Numbered from the stretch's first letter, positions 1 to 5,548 are shown. The stretch: 5,548 nucleotides of DNA from Alphaproteobacteria bacterium (GCA_013290035.1 JABCYT010000279.1:1-5548); one strand, 5' to 3'. Notes: a model not told the origin generated them from the letters alone. Program-made: numbers and translations.

Positions 1-603
1 GTAGATCTGGTCGCCCGAGTGGATAAAGAAGTCGGGACTGGTCTGACGCATCATCTCGTAGAGCTTGTAGCCGCCCCATTCCGGATTGATGCCCCAGCCC
101 TGGCCGGCCTCGTCGCCGGAATAGACGAAGGTGATGTCGCGCCGCGCCAGCGACGGCGTCCGGAAGCTGCCGGCGACCGGCGCGCTCGACGTGTTGACGT
201 CCTTCAGATCCTGGAAGACGACGCGGTAGAAGATCTGCTGGCCCGCCGGCAGGCCGCCCAGATCGACGCGGGCGGTGAAGTCGGTGTCCTCGAGCGCCGC
301 CGGCCCGACGATCCTCCGTGCGTCCTTGAAGGTCTCCGTCGTCGCATACTCGACGATCATGCGGGCCGACCGGTCGGTCTTGGACCAGACGATGGCGCGG
401 TCGGCGGTGACGTCGCCGCTCATCGCCCCGAAGGGAACCTGCGGCCGCTGGGCGTCCGGCGTGACGACGGCGGGGGCGGAGGCGCCCTGCGCCCGCGCGG
501 CGCCAAGGCCGGCGCGGCCGACGGCGAGGCCGGCGCCGGCAGCGACCCCGGCGCGGAGCAGCGCGCGGCGGGGCATCAAGAGAGGGAACCGGTTTTGCGT
601 CAC
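1..603 (-). CDS. phoD: PhoD-family alkaline phosphatase/phosphodiesterase, Tat-exported, N-terminal part only
   Basis: Read on the minus strand, this frame stays open from a GTG at 603 to the window edge and gives the first 201 residues; the C-terminal part is missing. A twin-arginine signal is visible: a short polar start, MPRRALLRAG at residues 10-19, then an Ala/Gly-rich hydrophobic stretch ending near ARAQG (residues 36-40), the likely cleavage region. Next comes a PhoD N-terminal beta domain (FGAMSGDVTADRAIVWSK, residues 58-75, through YRVVFQDL and FRTP near 150). The metallophosphatase domain then opens with YSGDEAGQGWGINPEWGG (161-178) and SPDFFIHSGDQIY (189-201), the metal-binding GDxxY-type motif. 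Family members are periplasmic or secreted enzymes that release phosphate from phosphomono- or phosphodiesters. GTG 603 is chosen because GGAGGT lies 6 bases upstream; an in-frame ATG at 621 would put that site inside the gene. The family call is firm; the substrate is unknown. It is divergent from the next gene. Confidence 0.93.
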   Translation of the reverse strand, partial: MTQNRFPLLMPRRALLRAGVAAGAGLAVGRAGLGAARAQGASAPAVVTPDAQRPQVPFGAMSGDVTADRAIVWSKTDRSARMIVEYATTETFKDARRIVGPAALEDTDFTARVDLGGLPAGQQIFYRVVFQDLKDVNTSSAPVAGSFRTPSLARRDITFVYSGDEAGQGWGINPEWGGYKLYEMMRQTSPDFFIHSGDQIY

Positions 604-609
604 AGCCGT

Positions 610-615
610 ACCTCC
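610..615 (-). promoter_or_regulatory. Shine-Dalgarno site of the PhoD-type gene
   Basis: The minus strand reads GGAGGT here, followed by 6 bases and then GTG at 603. This near-perfect match and spacing decides for the GTG start over the in-frame ATG at 621, which has no comparable site. Confidence 0.75.
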
Positions 616-648
616 GGTCATGTTTGTCGCGGGACCGCAGCTTAGGAA

Positions 649-676
649 GCCGCTGTTGCGCGGGCGTTACAGCGGC
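649..676. repeat. Perfect 8-bp inverted repeat in divergent spacer (left)
   Basis: GCCGCTGT (649-656) and ACAGCGGC (669-676) are exact reverse complements with a 12-base spacer. The inner bases can extend the stem after a T-T mismatch, through one G-T wobble and two further pairs, to a 4-base loop. It lies 46 bases upstream of the phosphatase start, so it could be a hairpin in that gene's leader RNA or a protein-binding palindrome. There is no T-run beside it that would suggest a terminator. Function is unknown; arms of this length also arise by chance in GC-rich DNA. Confidence 0.4.
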
Positions 677-702
677 GACCGGCGTCGGCTGGGCCAGGAG
701 GC

Positions 703-726
703 AACGTCGGACCCCTGCCCGACGTT
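703..726. repeat. Perfect 8-bp inverted repeat in divergent spacer (right)
   Basis: AACGTCGG (703-710) and CCGACGTT (719-726) are exact reverse complements separated by 8 bases. This is a 24-base footprint, the usual size of a dimeric repressor or activator site. It sits 44 bases before the proposed GTG start of the DUF1003 gene and about 100 bases before the phosphatase start, so it could affect either promoter. It does not share a half-site with the other inverted repeat in this spacer. Function is an inference only. Confidence 0.4.
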
Positions 727-769
727 AGAGCAAGGCTGTTCAGCTTCATCCCCGCCAGCGTGGCAGATC

Positions 770-1372
770 GTGATCGACCCCAAATCCCCGACCCAATCGA
801 AGAGCACGATCCTGCCCTCGCATATTGCCGAAACGGTGGATGCGGTCGCGCAGATCCATTCGGACCACCACCTGAAGCGAACGCCCATCGAGAAATTCAT
901 GGATGAATGGACCGCCCGGCTGGCCCGGCCGACGGTCCTGGTGGGTGTCGTCTTTGGCGTTGCCTTGTGGATCGCCGTCAACTTGATGGCGCCACTCGCT
1001 GGCTACGCCATCATGGATGCGCCGCCGTTTCCCTGGTTGTTCGAGGTGCTCACCTTCCTGGGCCTGGTCATGGGCATTCTCATCCTGTCGACGCAACGCC
1101 GCGCCGACCAACTTGCCGAACTGCGCGAGCAGATGACGCTTGAACTGGCAAGTGTGACCGAGCGAAAGGTCGCCAAGGTCATCGAACTCATCGAGGAGCT
1201 TCGACGGGATAGTCCCACGCTGAAGAACAGGACCGACCACGAAGCCAAGCAGATGTCGGTGCGGACGAGTCCCGGAGAAGTGCTCATCGCAATCAAGGAT
1301 TCGCACGACGAAATGGTCGCGCGATCGACCGATCCCGACCCTGCCCCGGACCAGCCACCGCGCGAGCGATAG
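770..1372 (+). CDS. DUF1003 family small inner-membrane protein
   Basis: A 200-residue protein from a GTG start. Residues 15-45 (LPSHIAETVDAVAQIHSDHH and on) form a soluble N-terminal segment of a kind I recall from alphaproteobacterial DUF1003 proteins. Two hydrophobic segments follow (about 54-73, TVLVGVVFGVALWIAVNLMA, and 88-107), with a short loop holding APPFPW. Then comes STQRRADQLAELREQ (107-121) and a charged, probably helical region to about 147, ending in a polar Asp/Pro/Arg tail. This two-TM plus coiled-coil layout is typical of DUF1003; no biochemical function is established that I can name. The start is uncertain: GTG 770 keeps the N-terminal segment but has no clear Shine-Dalgarno; ATG 899 would remove it; the frame also runs open far upstream, with an ATG at 620, but that part lies in the spacer and opposite the phosphatase gene. 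It is followed, after 117 bases, by another membrane protein on the same strand. Confidence 0.82.
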   Translation: MIDPKSPTQSKSTILPSHIAETVDAVAQIHSDHHLKRTPIEKFMDEWTARLARPTVLVGVVFGVALWIAVNLMAPLAGYAIMDAPPFPWLFEVLTFLGLVMGILILSTQRRADQLAELREQMTLELASVTERKVAKVIELIEELRRDSPTLKNRTDHEAKQMSVRTSPGEVLIAIKDSHDEMVARSTDPDPAPDQPPRER

Positions 1373-1397
1373 GGCCAACATCCATAGAGTCTGGCCG

Positions 1398-1419
1398 AGC
1401 ACAGCCGTTCGCCTGTGCT
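1398..1419 (+). repeat. 7-bp inverted repeat after the DUF1003 gene
   Basis: AGCACAG (1398-1404) and CTGTGCT (1413-1419) are exact reverse complements with an 8-base loop, starting 26 bases after the stop codon of the DUF1003 gene. It could be a hairpin that stabilises the 3' end or partly ends transcription, but no T-run follows, so I do not call it an intrinsic terminator. A protein-binding site for the downstream gene is equally possible. Confidence 0.35.
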
Positions 1420-1478
1420 ACAAGGAACACCCATCGAGACAGCTGGAATTGCGGTGAGCGCGGCTCGAAGCAATGCCT

Positions 1479-1483
1479 GAGGA
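1479..1483 (+). promoter_or_regulatory. Shine-Dalgarno site fixing a TTG start
   Basis: GAGGA lies 6 bases before the TTG at 1490. Because it is well placed and no ATG follows in frame until inside the first membrane segment, it supports TTG as the true initiation codon of the DUF4239 gene. Confidence 0.65.
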
Positions 1484-1489
1484 CCATCA

Positions 1490-2251
1490 TTGAGCGCTCT
1501 AGCAATTTCTCTTGTCGCGTTCGTCATCATGCTGGGCGGCGCGGCGGCCGGCGTCGTGCTTCGCAGGAGCTTGCCGCAGCACCATCTCAACGACCATTCG
1601 AAGGATGTCGTCCGGCTGGGCTCCGCCCTGATTGCCACGCTCTCCGCGCTGGTGCTGGGCTTGCTGATCACCTCGGCCAAGAATGTCTACGACACCCAGC
1701 GCAATGAGGTCCGGCAGATCGCGGCGAAGCTGGTCCTGCTCGACGGCCAGCTCGAGCGCTACGGACCGGAGGCGCGGCCCGCCCGTGAACGGCAACGAGA
1801 GGCGATCGGCGCGCTGATCGATCGGATCTGGGGCGAGCGCGCCTTGAAGTCATCGACGGGAGCGCCCTACCGGCCGAGCGTGGAGGGCGATCTCGTTTAT
1901 ACGGCCATCGAGGCCCTGGCGCCGCAGAACGACGTTCAACGCAACCTCAAGTTCGTGGCCCTTCGCACCATGACCGGCATCACCGAGTCGCGCGTGCTGC
2001 TGTTCGAGCAGTCGGATGCGGGTCTGCCGACGCCTCTTCTGGCGGTGCTGGTTTTCTGGCTGACCATCCTGCTGGCGAGCTTCACGCTGTTTTCCCCGAT
2101 CAACCCGACAGGCGGCGTCGCCCTGGCGATCATCGCCCTGTCGGCCTCCGGCGCGATCTACCTGATCTTGGAAATGAACCATCCCTTCAGCGGCTTGATG
2201 CAGATCCCGAGCGACTCGCTGCGCAACGCGCTGGGCGCGCTCGCCGCCTAG
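1490..2251 (+). CDS. DUF4239 (bestrophin-like domain) inner-membrane protein
   Basis: A 253-residue protein starting at TTG. Hydrophobic segments lie at about 3-24, 44-62, 182-202 and 207-227: two at each end around a soluble central region of some 115 residues. Family hallmarks are HLNDHSKDVVRLGSALIAT (32-50) running into the second membrane helix, SAKNVYDTQRNEV (62-74), and near the C-terminus EMNHPFSGLMQIPSDSLRNA (228-247), the conserved HPxSGLxxIPSxxLRxAL type of ending. The length fits complete members. The domain is called bestrophin-like from distant resemblance to anion channels; I know of no demonstrated substrate or activity for the bacterial proteins, so a channel role is only a suggestion. 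The TTG start is supported by a well-spaced GAGGA. It lies on the same strand as the DUF1003 gene and may share its transcript, though the 117-base gap also leaves room for its own promoter. A strong hairpin follows the stop directly. Confidence 0.87.
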   Translation: MSALAISLVAFVIMLGGAAAGVVLRRSLPQHHLNDHSKDVVRLGSALIATLSALVLGLLITSAKNVYDTQRNEVRQIAAKLVLLDGQLERYGPEARPARERQREAIGALIDRIWGERALKSSTGAPYRPSVEGDLVYTAIEALAPQNDVQRNLKFVALRTMTGITESRVLLFEQSDAGLPTPLLAVLVFWLTILLASFTLFSPINPTGGVALAIIALSASGAIYLILEMNHPFSGLMQIPSDSLRNALGALAA

Positions 2252-2289
2252 TGCCGGGGGCACGCCGCTGGAGTGGCGCGCCCCCGGCA
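2252..2289 (+). terminator. GC-rich hairpin, likely transcription terminator of the DUF4239 unit
   Basis: TGCCGGGGGC (2252-2261) pairs exactly with GCCCCCGGCA (2280-2289). After one A/C mismatch the stem continues for four more pairs (CGCC with GGCG), closing an 8-base loop. It starts on the first base after the stop codon. No T-run follows, so it is not a textbook intrinsic terminator. In GC-rich bacteria such hairpins after stop codons often serve as weak terminators or 3'-end protectors. Its position between two functionally unrelated units supports an insulating role. Confidence 0.6.
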
Positions 2290-2317
2290 AAGATGGGCGT
2301 CCAGCCGCCTTGTCCAG

Positions 2318-2343
2318 TAAATAACCGGCTGGTAAGTTATTAA
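2318..2343. promoter_or_regulatory. Putative TetR-type operator and promoter of the efflux operon
   Basis: Just before the repressor start lies an AT-rich patch that stands out from the GC-rich surroundings. AATAAC (2320-2325) and GTTATT (2336-2341) are exact inverted arms with a 10-base spacer. Inside sits a second, imperfect palindrome ACCGGCTGGT (2324-2333) with a slightly different centre. This size and symmetry fit a site for a TetR dimer. The likely promoter overlaps: TATTAA (2338-2343) resembles a -10 element, and TTGTCC (2310-2315) is a possible -35 element for a -10 at 2333-2338; these two do not form one ideally spaced pair, so promoter details are uncertain. Autoregulation by the adjacent repressor is an inference from position and family habit. 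Confidence 0.6.
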
Positions 2344-3072
2344 ATGACCGCGATGTCGCTTCCCACCCCGTCGACCCGCTGGCGGCGCCGCAAGGATGCG
2401 CGGCCGGGCGAGATTGTCGCCGCGAGCCTCGCCTGTTTTGCCGAGCGCGGCTTCGCTGCGACCCGCCTCGACGACGTGGCGCGCCGCGCCGGCGTCACCA
2501 AGGGGACGCTCTACCTCTACTTCGCCAACAAGGAGGAGCTGTTCAAGGCGGTGGTGCGCCAGGCCGTCGTGCCCAACATCGTCCTCGGCGAGGCGCTGGT
2601 GGCGCACTCCAGCGCGCCCGCGCCGGCGCTGCTCGAACAGCTGATCGCCCGCCTGCAGGCGGCGATGGTGGCGCCGGCCAGTGCCATCCCCAAGATCGTC
2701 ATCGCCGAAGCCGGCAATTTCCCCGACATCGCGCGCTTCTATCTCGAGGAAGTCATCCAGCGCGGGCTGCGCCTGGTTCGGCGCGTGCTGAAGGCCGGTG
2801 TCGCGCGCGGCGAGTTCCGCCCGATGGATGTCGAAAGCACCGCCTACTGCGTCGTGGCGCCCATGGTGTTGGGCATGCTGTGGCGCCACTCGTTCGCCCG
2901 CCACGAACGCCGTCCCCTCGATGCGGACTCACTGTGCCGCGCCCACCTGCAGATCCTGCTGCAGAGCGTTCGGCCGGACCGCGCGCGCGGCGGCCCCGCG
3001 GGCGGCAAGCCGCGGCAAAATTCGCGATCGCGTTCTCGGCGCCAACAGCGGCGCAACGGAGCGGCGCCATGA
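2344..3072 (+). CDS. TetR/AcrR family transcriptional repressor of the efflux operon
   Basis: A 242-residue protein. Residues about 20-67 form the TetR DNA-binding domain: helix 1 with IVAASLACFAERGFAATRLD, then the helix-turn-helix DDVARRAGVTKGTLYLYF (43-60) followed by ANKEELF, all at the expected positions. Residues 75-208 are the all-helical ligand-binding and dimerisation region (AEAGNFPDIARFY at 121-133 and GVARGEFRPMD at 152-162 are common in this subgroup). A basic, low-complexity tail (about 210-242, rich in Arg, Ser and Gln) follows and may be disordered. The gene overlaps the adaptor gene by four bases (ATGA), so translation is probably coupled. ATG 2344 lacks a convincing Shine-Dalgarno and follows the palindrome directly; an in-frame ATG at 2353 would remove three residues outside the fold, so either may be used. 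The likely role is repression of itself and the pump genes until a toxic ligand binds; the ligand cannot be told from sequence. Confidence 0.92.
   Translation: MTAMSLPTPSTRWRRRKDARPGEIVAASLACFAERGFAATRLDDVARRAGVTKGTLYLYFANKEELFKAVVRQAVVPNIVLGEALVAHSSAPAPALLEQLIARLQAAMVAPASAIPKIVIAEAGNFPDIARFYLEEVIQRGLRLVRRVLKAGVARGEFRPMDVESTAYCVVAPMVLGMLWRHSFARHERRPLDADSLCRAHLQILLQSVRPDRARGGPAGGKPRQNSRSRSRRQQRRNGAAP
3058..3061 (+). promoter_or_regulatory. Shine-Dalgarno site of the adaptor gene
   Basis: GGAG lies 7 bases before ATG 3069, inside the last codons of the repressor gene. With the ATGA overlap it fixes the adaptor start at 3069, although the same frame is open further upstream. Confidence 0.6.
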
Positions 3073-4190
3073 GCCCCGATCAATCCGCCCCGCCGGACCA
3101 TCCGCTGGGACCCAAGGACGCCGGGCTGAAGCCGCTGGCGCCGCCCGTCGCGGCGCGGGTCCCGCGCCGTCGGCGGCGGCGACCGGTCGTGCTGCTGGTC
3201 GTCGCCGTGGCCGGGCTCGCGGCGCTGGGCGGCGGCACGCTGTGGTGGCTCGAGGCGCGCCAGTACGAATCGACCGACGACGCCTTCATCGATGCCCACA
3301 TGGTGCGCGTTGCGCCCCAGGTGGCGGGGCGCGTGGCGCTCGTGCCGGTCGACGACAACCAGGCCGTGGCGCCCGGCCAGCTCCTGGTCAAGATCGACCC
3401 GGCTCCGCTTCGGGCAAAACTCGATCAGGCCGAAGCGAACCGGGCGAATGCGGCGGGTGCCCTCGCGCAGGCGAGAGCGCAGCGGGCGGTGGTCGAGGCC
3501 AACGCGCACCAGGCGCGCGCCCAGGTCGACGTCGCCGAAGCCAATGCGACGAACGCGATTCACCAGCTCAAGCGCAGCGAGACCCTGGTTGCCAAGCTGG
3601 CGGCCTCCCAACAGGCGTTCGACGACGCCACCGCGGCCGCCCGGAGGACCGCGGCGGCCCTGGTCGCGGCACAGCGAGGCCTCGAGGCGGCGGAGGCGCA
3701 GTTCGCCGTGACGCGGAGCCAGATCGACACCGCGGAGGCCGTCCTCAGAAGCGCGGCGGCGCAGGTCGAACAGGCGCGGCTCGATCTCTCCTACACCGAG
3801 GTCGTCGCCTCCCAGGCCGGGACGATTGCGCACAAGAACGTCTCGCCCGGCGACTATGTGCAGGTCGGGCAGAACCTGATCGCCCTGGTGCCGCTCGAGG
3901 TCTGGATAACCGCCAATTTCAAGGAATCGCAACTCGTCCTGATGCGTGTCGGCCAGCCGGTCGAGATCACCATCGACGCCTATCCCGACAAGACCTTCCG
4001 CGGCCACGTCGACAGCTTCCAGCGCGGCAGCGGTCCGGCCTTCAGCCTGCTGCCGCCCGAGAACGCCACGGGAAACTACGTCAAGGTCGTGCAGCGCGTT
4101 CCGGTCAAGATCGTGTTCGACGATCCGCTGGATGCGGGCCGGCCGCTCGGCCCCGGCATGTCGGTGGTGCCGAGCGTGAAGGTGCGCTGA
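3069..4190 (+). CDS. emrA: EmrA/HlyD family periplasmic adaptor subunit of a multidrug efflux pump
   Basis: A 373-residue membrane-fusion protein of normal length for EmrA. A Pro-rich cytoplasmic N-terminus ends in a run of arginines (33-38), a strong positive-inside signal, followed by one membrane anchor (about 39-60). The family signature YESTDDAFIDAHMVRVAPQV (66-85) opens the first half of the biotinyl-lipoyl-like domain, with DNQAVAPGQLLVKIDP (96-111). An Ala-rich coiled-coil hairpin spans about 112-238, and the second lipoyl half follows (LSYTEVVASQAGTI, 240-253; NVSPGDYVQVGQ, 257-268). The beta-barrel part includes NFKESQL (283-289), and NATGNYVKVVQRVPVKI (332-348) is very characteristic of EmrA. 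It links the inner-membrane transporter to an outer-membrane channel across the periplasm. The start is fixed by GGAG and the overlap with the repressor. The transporter gene begins one base after its stop. The family is certain; the emrA name is by similarity, and the exported compounds are unknown. Confidence 0.95.
   Translation: MSPDQSAPPDHPLGPKDAGLKPLAPPVAARVPRRRRRRPVVLLVVAVAGLAALGGGTLWWLEARQYESTDDAFIDAHMVRVAPQVAGRVALVPVDDNQAVAPGQLLVKIDPAPLRAKLDQAEANRANAAGALAQARAQRAVVEANAHQARAQVDVAEANATNAIHQLKRSETLVAKLAASQQAFDDATAAARRTAAALVAAQRGLEAAEAQFAVTRSQIDTAEAVLRSAAAQVEQARLDLSYTEVVASQAGTIAHKNVSPGDYVQVGQNLIALVPLEVWITANFKESQLVLMRVGQPVEITIDAYPDKTFRGHVDSFQRGSGPAFSLLPPENATGNYVKVVQRVPVKIVFDDPLDAGRPLGPGMSVVPSVKVR
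4179..4184 (+). promoter_or_regulatory. Shine-Dalgarno-like site of the transporter gene
   Basis: AAGGTG lies 7 bases before ATG 4192, inside the final codons of the adaptor gene. It is a partial match to the consensus. With the stop and start only one base apart, translation probably continues by re-initiation. Confidence 0.4.
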
Positions 4191-4191
4191 G

Positions 4192-5548
4192 ATGGCAAAC
4201 CCGGGAGACGGAGCACGCCGCTGGCTGGTCGCGCCCACCGTCGGACTCGCCGCCTTCATGGAGGTGCTCGACATCTCGATCGCCAACGTCGCCCTGCAGC
4301 ACATCGCCGGCAGCCTGGCGGCGAGCCTCGACGAAGCGACCTGGGTCCTCACCTCCTACCTCGTGGCCAACGCCATCGTCCTGCCGATGAGCGGCTGGCT
4401 CGCCAACGCGATCGGCCGCCGCCGCTATTTCCTGGGCTGCATCGCGGGATTCAGCGTCACCTCGCTGATGTGCGGCCTGGCGCCCAGCCTGCCGCTGCTG
4501 ATCGTGGCGCGCGCCTTGCAGGGCATCACCGGCGGCGGCCTGCAACCCAATGCGCAGGCGATCCTGGCCGACGCGTTTCCGCCGAACAAGCGCGGCCAGG
4601 CCTTCGCCATCTACGGCATCTCCGTCGTGTTCGCGCCGGCGATCGGGCCGACGCTCGGCGGCTGGATCACCGACAACTTCTCGTGGCGCTGGGTCTTCCT
4701 GCTGAACGTGCCGGTCGGTGTGTTGCTGTCGCTGCTGGCGTCGCGCGTGATCGTCGATCCGCCCGAACGCGTGGCCGCCCTCAAGACGCGGTTCAAGGAC
4801 GGCCTCCGCTTCGACACCATCGGGTTCTCGTTCCTGGTCGTCGGCATGTGTGCGCTGCAGGTCGTGCTCGACAAAGGACAGGAGGACGACTGGTGGTCGT
4901 CCGCCTTCATCACCAATCTTTCCCTGGTCGCCGTCGTGGCACTCGCCGCCTTCGTGGTCTGGGAGCTGCGCAGCCCCCGTCCGATTGTCGATCTGCGCCT
5001 GCTCGCCAACCGCAACTTCGCGCTCGGCAACATCCTGATGTTCATGCTGGGCTTCATCCTGCTCAGCAGCACCGTGCTGCTGCCGCTCTACGTGCAGTCC
5101 GTGCTGGGCTACACCGCCACCGAAGCGGGCAAGGTGATATCGCCCGGCGGCTTTGCCGTCATGATGATGATGCCGATCGTCGGTGCGCTCATCGGCCGGG
5201 TCGACGCGCGCTGGCTCGTCGCGATCGGCCTGGTCGCCACGTCGCTCGCGCTGTTCAACATGATGCGCTTCGACACCAATGTCGACTACGCCACGGTGGC
5301 GTGGGCGCGCATCTACCAGTCGGTCGGGCTCGGCATGCTGTTCATCCCGGTCAACACCATCGCCTTTCTCGGCCTGCCGCCGGCCAAGAACAACGATGCC
5401 TCGGCGCTGATCAACATGATGCGCAACCTGGGCGGCAGCTTCGGCATCGCCATCGCCACGACGGTCCTGGCGCGACGCCAGCAGCATCATCAGAACTTGC
5501 TGGTCGGTCACGTCACGCCCTACACCAGCCAGTACGATACGACCATCC
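4192..5548 (+). CDS. emrB: EmrB/QacA (DHA2) family MFS drug:proton antiporter, C-terminus cut by the window
   Basis: 452 residues are visible; full members have roughly 500-530, so the last membrane segment and tail lie outside. DHA2 motifs appear in order: LDISIANVAL with an acidic residue (D27) in TM1 (26-35); SGWLANAIGRRR, motif A (67-78); VARALQGITGGGLQP, motif B with its arginine (105-119); APAIGPTLGGW, the antiporter motif C (148-158); WRWVFLLNVPVG (165-176), typical of EmrB-like proteins; and NNDASALINMMRNLGGSFGIA (400-420) in the C-terminal half, usual for this family. About 13 hydrophobic segments can be counted, which fits a 14-TM protein. It sits in the inner membrane and uses the proton gradient to drive efflux, delivering substrate to the adaptor encoded directly upstream. 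A start at ATG 4192 gives a normal N-terminus and near-zero spacing to the adaptor. Related pumps export hydrophobic uncouplers, antibiotics, dyes or plant compounds; the substrate here cannot be read from sequence. Confidence 0.95.
   Translation, partial: MANPGDGARRWLVAPTVGLAAFMEVLDISIANVALQHIAGSLAASLDEATWVLTSYLVANAIVLPMSGWLANAIGRRRYFLGCIAGFSVTSLMCGLAPSLPLLIVARALQGITGGGLQPNAQAILADAFPPNKRGQAFAIYGISVVFAPAIGPTLGGWITDNFSWRWVFLLNVPVGVLLSLLASRVIVDPPERVAALKTRFKDGLRFDTIGFSFLVVGMCALQVVLDKGQEDDWWSSAFITNLSLVAVVALAAFVVWELRSPRPIVDLRLLANRNFALGNILMFMLGFILLSSTVLLPLYVQSVLGYTATEAGKVISPGGFAVMMMMPIVGALIGRVDARWLVAIGLVATSLALFNMMRFDTNVDYATVAWARIYQSVGLGMLFIPVNTIAFLGLPPAKNNDASALINMMRNLGGSFGIAIATTVLARRQQHHQNLLVGHVTPYTSQYDTTI

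Noticed and set aside
19..645. Plus-strand open frame of about 208 codons over the phosphatase gene
   Set aside because: It is antisense to a well-supported PhoD-type sequence with a Tat signal and catalytic motifs, and its own product is low-complexity and unrecognisable.
275..769. Upstream extension of the DUF1003 reading frame, giving a protein of about 365 residues
   Set aside because: The extra N-terminal part is antisense to the phosphatase gene and its spacer, is rich in Ala/Arg/Pro without domain features, and similarity to the family begins only after 770.
746..1402. Minus-strand open frame over the DUF1003 gene
   Set aside because: Its product is His/Arg/Gly-rich with no domain, and the opposite strand shows membrane helices and DUF1003 character.
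2844..4352. Open frame of about 500 codons on the minus strand opposite the repressor and adaptor genes
   Set aside because: Its product is Arg/His/Gly-rich with no recognisable domain, and it lies antisense to a clear EmrA-type gene. Long antisense frames are expected in GC-rich coding DNA with strong third-position bias.
2798..4390. Plus-strand open frame of about 530 codons in another frame across the repressor, adaptor and transporter genes
   Set aside because: The product is Arg/Gly/Ala-rich low complexity and overlaps three genes whose protein features are unmistakable in their own frames.
5158..5175. Run of ATG triplets (four consecutive Met codons) within the transporter gene
   Set aside because: It is in frame within a hydrophobic membrane segment where Met is tolerated, and has no upstream ribosome site; an internal start or functional repeat is not supported.
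4105..5511. Open frame of about 470 codons on the minus strand opposite the transporter gene
   Set aside because: The translation is dominated by Asp, Arg, Gln, His and Glu with no fold or membrane pattern, as expected from the complement of a hydrophobic transporter gene. The sense strand carries every DHA2 motif.

Overview
The window is GC-rich DNA with the codon use and gene families of a free-living Gram-negative bacterium, most likely an alphaproteobacterium (soil or rhizosphere type). That assignment is inferred from composition and gene style; there is no rRNA or other phylogenetic marker. Five protein-coding genes are supported, two of them cut by the window edges. I see no tRNA, rRNA, CRISPR array, insertion sequence, integrase or attachment site.

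Left part (1-769): the N-terminal 201 residues of a PhoD-type alkaline phosphatase or phosphodiesterase lie on the minus strand. They begin with a twin-arginine export signal, and the rest of the gene lies beyond base 1. The gene starts at a GTG behind a near-ideal Shine-Dalgarno sequence. The 166-base spacer between it and the next gene is divergent and holds two perfect 8-bp inverted repeats.

Middle (770-2343): two plus-strand membrane proteins of poorly known function follow each other. The first is a small DUF1003-type protein with two membrane segments. The second is a DUF4239 (bestrophin-like) protein with four membrane segments, starting at a TTG codon with a good ribosome-binding site. 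A strong GC hairpin directly after the stop codon of the second gene separates this pair from the next operon.

Right part (2318-5548): a compact drug-efflux operon. It encodes a TetR/AcrR repressor, an EmrA/HlyD-type periplasmic adaptor (overlapping the repressor by 4 bases, ATGA) and an EmrB/QacA-type 14-TM DHA2 transporter (starting 1 base after the adaptor stop and running off the window). A palindromic AT-rich site lies immediately before the repressor start and is the obvious candidate autoregulatory operator. The expected logic is ligand-released repression: the repressor blocks its own operon until a toxic compound binds it, then adaptor and pump are made together and export the compound across both membranes with an outer-membrane channel that is not encoded here.

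Nothing in the window makes a convincing case for a new defence, mobile or RNA-based system. The least explained parts are the DUF1003/DUF4239 pair and the inverted repeats in the phosphatase spacer.
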